From E44-bin32 sp034430595 (GTDB taxonomy: Bacteria; Chloroflexota; Anaerolineae; Anaerolineales; E44-bin32): a stretch of 64,000 nt of DNA. The DNA is taken from contig DAOUEL010000097.1 of NCBI GenBank assembly GCA_034430595.1, positions 1 through 64,000 on the forward strand, written 5' to 3'. The notes under the pieces are model-generated. The model ran no database searches and was not told the DNA's origin. It saw nothing but the letters and a program-made list of their open reading frames with translations. Below, in pieces: positions 56,851-64,000 of the stretch. The first letter of the stretch is position 1, and each line of letters opens with the position of its first letter. Made by a program: the position numbers and the translations under genes.

Positions 56851-57482
56851 CCTACTGGGCGATCGTCCCGATCAAACCGCTTCACAGGGCAAAATCACGG
56901 CTTTCCGGGGTGCTTTCACGCGAGGAGCGCGCATCGCTCAGCCAGCAGATGCTCGAACACACGCTGGATGTCTTGAAGCAGGTACCCGAGATCGAGCGCA
57001 CGCTGGTCGTGAGCCGGGATTCACACGCGCTGGCGCTTGCCCGGCAGCACGGGGCACGGACGGTGACTGAGCGCGGCACGCCGGAACTGAACAACGCGCT
57101 GATTCGAGCGACGCTGGTTGCCAAGACGTACGGGGTTGCGGGGGTGCTAGTGCTGCCGGCAGACCTGCCCTTGATCAAGATCGAAGACATCCGAGAATTA
57201 ATCAAGCGGGCTCAGAACCCTCCCGTGATGGTGATCGTTCCCGACCGCCATCACAGCGGGACTAACGCACTCCTGACCTGCCCGCCGGGCTTGATAGAAT
57301 ACGATTTTGGCCCGGACAGCTATAAACGCCACGTCGCCCGGGCGGAGGCGGCGGGCGCCCGGCTCGAAGTCTGCGACATCGCATCTGTTGGCCTGGATCT
57401 TGATCTTCCCGAGGATCTGGATTACCTGCAGTCCGAGCTTTCCGACGAATTCAACCATCCGGTTCAGGAGGAGAAGGAATGA
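56847..57482 (+). CDS. cofC: 2-phospho-L-lactate (or PEP) guanylyltransferase CofC
   Basis: The 211-residue protein has the nucleotidyltransferase start VPIKPLHRAKSRLSGVLS, VLPADLPLIKIEDI with the metal aspartates, VPDRHHSGTNALL, and a C-terminal D-loop VGLDLDLPEDLDYL. It makes the activated phosphate donor used by CofD. It overlaps both cofD and the next oxidoreductase by four bases. Confidence 0.93.
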   Translation: MTYWAIVPIKPLHRAKSRLSGVLSREERASLSQQMLEHTLDVLKQVPEIERTLVVSRDSHALALARQHGARTVTERGTPELNNALIRATLVAKTYGVAGVLVLPADLPLIKIEDIRELIKRAQNPPVMVIVPDRHHSGTNALLTCPPGLIEYDFGPDSYKRHVARAEAAGARLEVCDIASVGLDLDLPEDLDYLQSELSDEFNHPVQEEKE

Positions 57483-58483
57483 ATTTTCCACGGGTTGCCC
57501 TTTACCTGCAGGATGCCCATGACTTGAGGGATGGCCTTGACTACGTCCGCTATGCTGAGAAAAAGGGCTTTGAAGCCGTGTGGCAGGCTGAATCGCGCCT
57601 CGTCCGGGATGCAATTGTCCCCATGGCGGCGTACGCCGCAGTAACCGAGAAGATCAAGGTTGGTTCGGGCGTCATCAACAATTGGACTCGCAACATCGGC
57701 TTGCTGGCAGCGACATTTCTCACGCTCGACGACCTGGCACCGGACCGGATCATATGCGGGATTGGAGCATGGTGGGACCCATTGGCGAAGAATGTCGGGA
57801 TCGAACGAAGAAAACCGCTGACCGCGATGCGGGAAACCGTGGAAGTTCTGCGCAGGCTGTTGAATATGGAACGGGTGACGTTTCATGGCGAGTTCCACCA
57901 TGTTGATAGTATCGAACTAGACGTCGTGCACGGGAGGCGAGAGCCGCGCAACGTGCCGATCATGATCGGCGCTACCGGGATGAAGATGATGGAAATGGCC
58001 GGCGAAATCGCTGACGGTGTGGTGTTGAACTACTGCGTCCCGCCCGAGTACAACGACCGGGCCCTCGAGCAAATCGAAGCAGGCGCGAAGTCGGCCGGCC
58101 GCGAGCTGGGTGATCTCGATCTACCGCAGTTGATCGTCTGCTCGGTGGATGAGGACGAGGATCGGGCTCTCGATACCAGCCGCGAGCTGCTGACCCAATA
58201 CATCGCCCAGCAGCCGCACATCGCCAAGGCGAGCGAGGTATCCCAGGACGTGGTCGACCAGATCCAATCGATTCTCGGCTGGCCGGCAACCCACGAGCAA
58301 ATTCAGCAAGCCAAACATTTCGTGACGGATGAGCTTGTCACCCGTATCACGGCATCGGGAACGCCGGAGCAGGCACAATCCAAAGTGCAGGAATATATCG
58401 ACCACGGGGCAACCTGCCCGATCTTGTACACGGTTGGCGGCGACGTCAAGCTCCTGGTCGACACGTTCAGCCCGCTGAATTGA
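57479..58483 (+). CDS. LLM-class F420-dependent oxidoreductase
   Basis: The 334-residue protein has the luciferase-like TIM-barrel pattern: DYVRYAEKKGFEAVWQAESRLVRDAIVPMAAYAAVTEKIKVG, followed by GIGAWWDPLAKNVGI and PIMIGATGMKMMEMAGEIADGVVLN. This is the F420-dependent branch (methylene-H4MPT reductase and related). Its start overlaps cofC, so it is made with the cofactor genes. The substrate is unknown; a purine-derived or folate-type intermediate is an inference only. Confidence 0.88.
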   Translation: MNFPRVALYLQDAHDLRDGLDYVRYAEKKGFEAVWQAESRLVRDAIVPMAAYAAVTEKIKVGSGVINNWTRNIGLLAATFLTLDDLAPDRIICGIGAWWDPLAKNVGIERRKPLTAMRETVEVLRRLLNMERVTFHGEFHHVDSIELDVVHGRREPRNVPIMIGATGMKMMEMAGEIADGVVLNYCVPPEYNDRALEQIEAGAKSAGRELGDLDLPQLIVCSVDEDEDRALDTSRELLTQYIAQQPHIAKASEVSQDVVDQIQSILGWPATHEQIQQAKHFVTDELVTRITASGTPEQAQSKVQEYIDHGATCPILYTVGGDVKLLVDTFSPLN

Positions 58484-58489
58484 CGACCG

Positions 58490-59023
58490 ATGAGTACCTC
58501 AAACAAGTCGCCACTCGATGGAACGACCGCTGGTAGCAGGGAGTATGCTGGACGCAAGCAGCCGAACTCCCGCAGCTGTTTCGTCTGTGGACTTGAGAAC
58601 TCCTACGGCTTGAAGCTCACCTTTATTGAAGTCGCTGCGGACGAAGTGATTTCGAAGACCCGTGTTCCGGTGCAGTTCGAGGGTTACCCCGGAATTGTTC
58701 ATGGCGGCATCACGGCTGCGATGCTGGACGAGGTTGTGAGCCGGGCTGCGATGATTGGGGACCACGATCACTTCCGGGTGACGGCCAAATTGGAGCTGCG
58801 CTACCGTAAGCCTGTCCCGAGCGAGACCGAGCTGCTCCTGCGAGGACACCTGATCCAAGCCCGTGGAAAACTAACCAGGGCGCGCGGTGAGCTGGTACTG
58901 CCGGATGGCAGCATTGCGGCCGAGGCGGAAGCTTTACTCGCTGATTATGACGTGGGGGAGTTGAATTCGGCACGCCTTGAAGCACTCGGGTGGAGGGTAT
59001 ACTCGGACGGGGAAACACCCTGA
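58490..59023 (+). CDS. PaaI-type hotdog thioesterase
   Basis: The 177-residue protein has the hotdog core HGGITAAMLDEVVSRAAM with the typical HGG and catalytic-type residues, and LELRYRKPVPSETELLLRGHL. A Cys-rich start (RSCFVCGLENSYG) also marks this group. It would cleave an acyl-CoA or acyl-thioester. It begins seven bases after the LLM stop, in the same run of genes, but its substrate is unclear. Confidence 0.85.
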   Translation: MSTSNKSPLDGTTAGSREYAGRKQPNSRSCFVCGLENSYGLKLTFIEVAADEVISKTRVPVQFEGYPGIVHGGITAAMLDEVVSRAAMIGDHDHFRVTAKLELRYRKPVPSETELLLRGHLIQARGKLTRARGELVLPDGSIAAEAEALLADYDVGELNSARLEALGWRVYSDGETP

Positions 59024-59043
59024 TCGGGAAGGAGTACTTGAAG

Positions 59044-59793
59044 ATGCAATACCATCGTCCCCAAACCATCAAAGAGGCTCTTGCGCTCCTTCAGCACGGC
59101 CGTCCGCTGGGTGGAGGCACGGCCCTCACACCCGAGAGATTCAAGCTCGAGTCGGTGATTGATTTACAGGACCTTGAACTCGACGGGCTCTCGGTTGAAG
59201 GTGGCGTTATCCACTTCGGCGCTGGCTTGCGGCTGCAGGGAATCATCGCTGCCGCCGAACGGCTCCCTGATGCACTGATCGAAGCCACACGCCAGGAAGC
59301 TGCATGGAACCTGCGCAATGCCGCAACTCTGGCAGGCGTTCTTGTCCGGTCGGATGGCCGCTCTCCTCTCCTGACCCTCCTGACCGCGATGAATCCGGAA
59401 CTTGAGCTTGAGCCCGGTCGAACGCGCATGGATCTGGTGTCATTTTATAAGCGCCGCGTTGACCTGGATAAACCCTACCTGATCACCAGAGTGGAGGCTG
59501 CCAACCCGGACCGGGCAGCCTATTCCAAGGTTGCGCGGACCCCGATGGACCGGCCGGTTGTCTGTGCGAGCGCTGTGTTGTCGCCGGACGGGAAGATAGG
59601 CCTTTCTCTCGGAGGCTACGGCGATCATCCCCTGCGCCTGCCGCAGGTCGAACGTGATGTTGACATGGAGGAGGTCGGAGCCAGGGCTGCCAAGGCCTAT
59701 GCTAGCGCCGGCGACAATTTCGCCAGCGCCGAATACCGTTCAGCCATTGCCTCAGTGCTGATCAAACGTGTCTTGGGGGAGGTGCTGGCGTGA
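59044..59793 (+). CDS. Xanthine dehydrogenase-family FAD-binding subunit (YgfM-like)
   Basis: The ATG at 59044 with GGAAGGAG is preferred. The 249-residue protein begins MQYHRPQTIKEALALL and has RPLGGGTALTPERF, VIDLQDLELDGL and NLRNAATLAGVLVRSDG, the FAD-binding blocks of CoxM/XdhB. It is slightly shorter than most CoxM proteins, as is E. coli YgfM. It overlaps the molybdenum subunit start by GTGA-type coupling, and would carry electrons from the Fe-S clusters to an acceptor. Confidence 0.9.
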   Translation: MQYHRPQTIKEALALLQHGRPLGGGTALTPERFKLESVIDLQDLELDGLSVEGGVIHFGAGLRLQGIIAAAERLPDALIEATRQEAAWNLRNAATLAGVLVRSDGRSPLLTLLTAMNPELELEPGRTRMDLVSFYKRRVDLDKPYLITRVEAANPDRAAYSKVARTPMDRPVVCASAVLSPDGKIGLSLGGYGDHPLRLPQVERDVDMEEVGARAAKAYASAGDNFASAEYRSAIASVLIKRVLGEVLA

Positions 59794-62783
59794 CCACAAT
59801 CAGCTTTCAGCTCAACGGGCAATCGGTTTCGATTGAGGCGCCGGCAGGAACAAGCCTGCTGGAGCTCTTGCGAGGCGAGTTCGGGATTTTTGGTGTCAAG
59901 CACGGCTGCGAAACAGGTGAGTGTGGTGCCTGTACCATCCTGTTCGATGGGAGGCCGGTAAACAGCTGTGTGATGCTTGCCGCACAGGCGGACGGACATT
60001 CAATCACGACGATCGAAGCGATGGGCGAGCAGCCTCATCCGGGCTGGAAGGTGAGCGCCGGGCTGCATCCGCTGCAGCAAGCTTTCGTCGAGACGGGAGC
60101 GATTCAATGCGGTTATTGTACGCCAGCCATGATCCTGGCCTCGAAAGCGCTCCTAGATCAAGAACCGAACCCAAGCGAGGCGCAGGTTCGCGAAGCTCTT
60201 TCGGGCGTCCTCTGCCGCTGTACGGGTTACTTGAAGCCGGTGCAGGCGGTGCTGCGGGCAGCTGCAGTGATGCGCGGTGAGGATGTTCCACCAATTGCCG
60301 CTCCGATCCCCGCCCCGCCAGAACTTTTTTCTCCAGAACTCCCCATCGCACCTTCTCAGCCCGGGATTACACCCGGGGATGGCAGCCTGGTCCAGACAAA
60401 GGTCATGCCGCGCATCAAGAGCGCTCCGGGCAGTGAGACACGTTCGGTCATCGGGCATCCGGAGCCGAAGGTCGATGCGCTGAAACTGGTGCAGGGCAAC
60501 CCGGCCTTTACGGCAGACCTGGAGCTGCGCGGCATGCTCCACGCAAAGGTCCTGCATAGCCCATACGCCCATGCACGGATTCGTTCGATCGACGCCTCGC
60601 AGGCTCGAGCCCTGCCGGGAGTCGCAGCCGTTTTGACCTGGCAGGATATCCCGCGCGTGGCGTACTCGACCGCCGGGCAATCAGACCCGATCCCAGGACC
60701 TCTGGACAGCTTTTCGCTTGATCACAAGGTACGCTTCATCGGCGACCGGGTGGCATTTGTAGCTGCCGAAACCGAAGAAATCGCCCTGCAGGCGCTCGAA
60801 CTGATCAAGGTCGATTACGAGCCCCTTGAAACGATTCTGGATCCTGAACGATCGATGCAGCCGGATGCGATCCAAATCCACGATGAACCCGAATTTGTCG
60901 ATTTCGCCGATTCGGACCAGACGCGCAACCTGGCAGCGGAGATCCTGATCGATATCGGGGATGTTGAAGATGGTTTCAAGCAGGCCGACCGGATCTTCGA
61001 GGCCACCTACCATGTCCCCAAGGTCCAGCAGGCACACATTGAGCCGCACGTGGTGATAACGTATTGGGATGAGGATGACCGCCTGGTCATTCGGACCAGC
61101 ACCCAGGTTCCTTTCCATGCCCGCCGGATTCTGGCGCCCGTTCTTGATCTCCCGCCCAAGCGTATTCGGGTGATCAAACCCCGTATCGGCGGCGGGTTCG
61201 GTGGAAAACAGGAAGTGCTGATCGAAGACGTTGCTGCCCACCTAACCATCGCCACCGGCCGGCCGGTTTGCTACGAGTACACCCGGGCAGAGGAGTTTTT
61301 CGCTTCTCGCTCGCGCCATCCGATGAAACTGCAGATGAAGACGGGTGTGAAGTCCGATGGCACCATTACGGCGAATGAGATGCGGGTCTTGAGTGACACC
61401 GGCGCCTACGGCTGCCATGCGCTGACTGTGACCGGGAACACCGGACACAAGGCGATGGCACTCTATGTTGGCGATGGGCCATTCCGCAAGTCGCCCAATA
61501 TTCGCTTCTACGCCGACATCGTGTATACCAATACGCCGCCCTCCGGCGCGTATCGCGGCTACGGTGTGCCGCAGGGCTACTGGGCGGTTGAGCGGCACAT
61601 GGAGCGGATTGCCCGCGAGCTCGGGTTGGACCCGATCGAGATGAGGTTGAAAAATGCGCTGCGAGCCGGGGAGCAGCATCCGTTCAGCACCGCCTGGTCG
61701 GAGGGCAGGGAGCCCCGCCCGGAAACAATCAACACCAACGGGCTGGAAGACTGCGTCCGCGCCGGCTCGCGAGCCATTAATTGGCCAGCCAAATTCGGCC
61801 GACCCGAGTGGCATGCAGTGCCCGGAAAGCCGCACCTGCGGCGCGGTATCGGGGTGGCGCTGGTCATGCAGGGGACTGCAATTCCCTACCTCGACATGGG
61901 CGGGGCAAGCATCAAGATCAACGATGACGGTTCGTTCAACCTGCTGGTTGGTGCCACGGATCTTGGAACTGGTTCGGATACGGTCCTGGCCCAGCAGGCG
62001 GCCGAGGTCTTGGGCGTTCCCGTGGAGGATGTGATTACCTATTCATCCGACACGGACTTCACGCCTTTTGACAAGGGTGCGTATGCCTCCAGCACGACCT
62101 ATATCTCGGGAGCAGCTGTCGTCCGGGCTGCCCGGCAGGTCGCCGATCAGATTCAGCGCCGGGCGGCAAAAATGCTCAGCCGCGAGACGGGTGAAGTCGA
62201 TCCTCTGGCGATCCAGCTGCATGACCGCCAGGCCTGGTCTCCGGATGGCAGAGCGGTGAGCCTGGCCGAGGTCGCCCTCAACGCGCTGCATCATGAGGAT
62301 CAGGAGCAGATCATGGGGATAGGGTCCTACGTCTCGCCGGTATCCCCCCCGCCCTTCGCGGCACAGTTCGCTGAGGTTACAGTAGATGTCGAAACCGGAG
62401 CGGTGCAGGTCGAGCGCCTTGTCATGGCCGTCGATGCCGGCGTGATTATCAATCCTCTGACGGCTTCCGGGCAGGTGGAAGGCGGAATGACCCAGGCCCT
62501 GGGTTATGCGGTCTGCGAGGAAATGCGCTACGATGAAAATGGGCGACCGCGCGAGATCGATCTGAGCGACTATCATATCTTCTCCGCCCACGAAATGCCT
62601 GAGCTTGAAACAATCTTCATCGAGACGGTTGAGCCATCCCACCCGTTTGGTGTCAAAGCCGTAGCTGAGATCCCGATGGATGGTGTTGCTCCAGCGGTCG
62701 GAAACGCAGTTCTCGATGCCTGCGGCGCTGACGTGCTCGAGGCTCCGGTAACCCCGGAACGGGTGTGGCGGGCGCTTAAGTAG
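59790..62783 (+). CDS. xdhD: XdhD-like fused Fe-S/molybdenum hydroxylase
   Basis: The 997-residue protein joins a two-cluster Fe-S domain to a molybdopterin domain. The N-terminal plant-type cysteines are C40, C45, C48 and C60, and the second set is C107, C110, C142 and C144. A linker at about 170-220 is followed by the large molybdenum domain, with GGGFGGKQEV, PSGAYRGYGVPQG and the C-terminal AVAEIPMDG glutamate for base catalysis. E. coli XdhD has this same fusion. It likely hydroxylates hypoxanthine or xanthine to urate with water as oxygen source. XdhC-type cofactor insertion genes are not in the window. Confidence 0.94.
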   Translation: MTTISFQLNGQSVSIEAPAGTSLLELLRGEFGIFGVKHGCETGECGACTILFDGRPVNSCVMLAAQADGHSITTIEAMGEQPHPGWKVSAGLHPLQQAFVETGAIQCGYCTPAMILASKALLDQEPNPSEAQVREALSGVLCRCTGYLKPVQAVLRAAAVMRGEDVPPIAAPIPAPPELFSPELPIAPSQPGITPGDGSLVQTKVMPRIKSAPGSETRSVIGHPEPKVDALKLVQGNPAFTADLELRGMLHAKVLHSPYAHARIRSIDASQARALPGVAAVLTWQDIPRVAYSTAGQSDPIPGPLDSFSLDHKVRFIGDRVAFVAAETEEIALQALELIKVDYEPLETILDPERSMQPDAIQIHDEPEFVDFADSDQTRNLAAEILIDIGDVEDGFKQADRIFEATYHVPKVQQAHIEPHVVITYWDEDDRLVIRTSTQVPFHARRILAPVLDLPPKRIRVIKPRIGGGFGGKQEVLIEDVAAHLTIATGRPVCYEYTRAEEFFASRSRHPMKLQMKTGVKSDGTITANEMRVLSDTGAYGCHALTVTGNTGHKAMALYVGDGPFRKSPNIRFYADIVYTNTPPSGAYRGYGVPQGYWAVERHMERIARELGLDPIEMRLKNALRAGEQHPFSTAWSEGREPRPETINTNGLEDCVRAGSRAINWPAKFGRPEWHAVPGKPHLRRGIGVALVMQGTAIPYLDMGGASIKINDDGSFNLLVGATDLGTGSDTVLAQQAAEVLGVPVEDVITYSSDTDFTPFDKGAYASSTTYISGAAVVRAARQVADQIQRRAAKMLSRETGEVDPLAIQLHDRQAWSPDGRAVSLAEVALNALHHEDQEQIMGIGSYVSPVSPPPFAAQFAEVTVDVETGAVQVERLVMAVDAGVIINPLTASGQVEGGMTQALGYAVCEEMRYDENGRPREIDLSDYHIFSAHEMPELETIFIETVEPSHPFGVKAVAEIPMDGVAPAVGNAVLDACGADVLEAPVTPERVWRALK

Positions 62784-62800
62784 GGTACAGGTAATGTGAG

Positions 62801-64000
62801 ATGGGAAGAATTTATGTCGTCGGACATGTAAATCCTGATACGGATTCGATCGCCTCGGCGATGGGGTATGCATGGTTCCGGGATTCACGCAGTGAGGACG
62901 ATGATGTCATCGCGGTCCGGGCTGGCCCGATAAATGAACAAACTGCTTGGGTGCTCGAACGCCTGGCATTGAAAGCACCGGATTTGCTGGCGGATGCTTC
63001 GCCGCATTTCGAGGCCGTCGCCCAGCGCTTTGACAGCGTGACACCGGAACGACCGCTGCGGGAAGCCTGGACGATTGCCAATCGTACGGGAACCGTGGCC
63101 CCGGTTGTGGAAGCGGATGGCCGTCCGTACGGTTTGATCACGGGCTTCAGCCTGTTTCGATCCCTCAACCGCCTGCTTGGGTCACATCCTGAACAGCAGG
63201 CGATGACAATCTCGGAGATATTCGAACTGCCAAGTGGCGAGGCCTGTGACGAAGGTGTGCCGAAGTTCAAGGCTGGATCGCGCATTCGTGATGCGCTGCC
63301 GCGCATCTTGCGCGGCGAACGCAATGACTTCTGGGTCGTGGACGAAGAAGGACGCTACCTGGGTGTCTGCCGGCAGCGTGACTTACTCAACCCGCCTCGC
63401 TTGCGGTTGATCCTGGTCGACCACAACGAGATCGGCCAATCTGTCGGCTCGCTGGATGAAGCCGACCTGCTCGAAGTGTTAGATCACCACCGGCTGAGTA
63501 ATCCGCCCACACGGCTCCCAATCAGATTTCGAGTCGATCCGGTTGGAAGTACAAGCACGCTGGTCTCCGAGCGGATTGAGGATGAGGGCATGAGCGCGCC
63601 ACCCGAACTGGCCGGTCTAATGATGGCCGGTGTGATTTCGGATACGCTTCTGCTGACCTCACCGACGACGACCGAGCGCGATCACCGGGCAATTGAACGA
63701 CTTGCACGCTGGGCATTTGTCGGCGGTTCGCCACTGGAGGGGGAATCCGTCGAAAGCTTCGGTAGAGAATTGTTGAAGGTCAGTGCCGGGCTCCGCACGC
63801 GCGAACCCGATACCATCGTTAACGGGGACTTGAAGGTCTATGATGCGAGCGGTTATAAGTTTGGCATCGCCCAGGTCGAGGTAACAGACCTGGTTGAACT
63901 GGACGACGAGCTTGTAGGACTGGAGCAGGCGCTGGGCAACCTGCGCGATCAGCGCGGACTTGATTTCACGATGTTGATGGTGACCGACATCGTTGACAGC
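62801..64000 (+). CDS. CBS-domain family II inorganic pyrophosphatase, cut by window end
   Basis: Read directly from the sequence: 400 codons are open from the ATG to the last base. The DHH domain starts with VVGHVNPDTDSIASA (H9, D13, D15 for manganese). Two CBS-like stretches occur at about 70-120 and 130-190, then the chain returns to the DHH part with LVDHNEIGQS, VLDHHRL and ISDTLLLTSPTTTERD. This is the layout of CBS-regulated, Mn-dependent PPases that sense adenine nucleotides. A DRTGG domain was not seen. Inorganic phosphate release from PPi would suit a purine-rich region, but this gene may be independent. Confidence 0.9.
   Translation, partial: MGRIYVVGHVNPDTDSIASAMGYAWFRDSRSEDDDVIAVRAGPINEQTAWVLERLALKAPDLLADASPHFEAVAQRFDSVTPERPLREAWTIANRTGTVAPVVEADGRPYGLITGFSLFRSLNRLLGSHPEQQAMTISEIFELPSGEACDEGVPKFKAGSRIRDALPRILRGERNDFWVVDEEGRYLGVCRQRDLLNPPRLRLILVDHNEIGQSVGSLDEADLLEVLDHHRLSNPPTRLPIRFRVDPVGSTSTLVSERIEDEGMSAPPELAGLMMAGVISDTLLLTSPTTTERDHRAIERLARWAFVGGSPLEGESVESFGRELLKVSAGLRTREPDTIVNGDLKVYDASGYKFGIAQVEVTDLVELDDELVGLEQALGNLRDQRGLDFTMLMVTDIVDS

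Noticed and set aside
60681..62888. Several long minus-strand frames under the XdhD-like gene
   Set aside because: High-GC codon bias leaves antisense frames open; the plus-strand protein carries all expected cofactor motifs.

Overview
The window looks like chromosomal DNA from a Chloroflexota bacterium, most likely Anaerolineae-like. The basis is indirect: moderately high GC, an Asp23-nusB-tat block, a kinase fused to a TolB-type propeller, many lipoproteins and no outer-membrane genes, and a coenzyme F420 pathway of bacterial (split FbiB) type. No rRNA, tRNA, CRISPR array, insertion sequence or prophage was seen, and no stretch longer than 300 bases lacks a gene.

Layout. (1) 0-9.4 kb, minus strand: acyl-CoA dehydrogenase, acyl-CoA synthetase, a large TIM-barrel lipoprotein, two membrane proteins, and a thiolase-fold/DUF35 pair in which both proteins have lost their hallmark residues. 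(2) 9.5-21.9 kb, minus strand: a core housekeeping block with tatC, a tatA/B gene, nusB, asp23, fabG, panE, parB, parA, a PfkB-type kinase, then rpmH-rnpA-yidD-(PQQ propeller)-yidC-jag, murA and a SAM hydroxide adenosyltransferase. (3) At 21.86-21.97 kb transcription switches from leftward to rightward. With parAB, rpmH-rnpA and gyrB close by, this suggests an origin-proximal region, although no DnaA boxes were recognised. (4) 22-33.3 kb, mostly plus strand: gyrB, an NfuA-like Fe-S protein, a primary-type sigma factor, an ECF sigma/anti-sigma pair, a secreted M14 carboxypeptidase, a Ser/Thr kinase-TolB fusion, and folD.

(5) 33.4-62.8 kb, all plus strand: a roughly 29 kb accessory supercluster that reads as a nucleobase salvage and degradation island. 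It holds an 8-oxoguanine-deaminase-type amidohydrolase, adenine deaminase, a GntR/UTRA regulator, two different carbamoyltransferases, carbamate kinase, a complete BMP-type nucleoside ABC importer, two fold-type-II PLP enzymes around a glycosyltransferase, a hydantoinase, a Nudix hydrolase, an SsnA-like aminohydrolase, the F420 genes (fno, cofE, a split-barrel reductase, a nitroreductase, cofD, cofC, an LLM oxidoreductase), a thioesterase, and a YgfM/XdhD-like molybdenum hydroxylase. Six members (YgeW, carbamate kinase, HyuA, SsnA, YgfM, XdhD) have counterparts in the E. coli ygeW-hyuA-yqeA-xdhD-ssnA purine region. The working model is import of nucleosides or bases, deamination, hydroxylation, ring opening, and transfer of carbamoyl groups to phosphate to make ATP by carbamate kinase. 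F420 supplies a low-potential redox carrier where the E. coli cluster has YgfK. The window ends inside a CBS-containing family II inorganic pyrophosphatase.

Coordinates of several genes were moved to internal starts supported by a ribosome binding site. rpmH and the last gene were read directly from the sequence. All functional assignments rest on motif recognition by eye; no database search was run.
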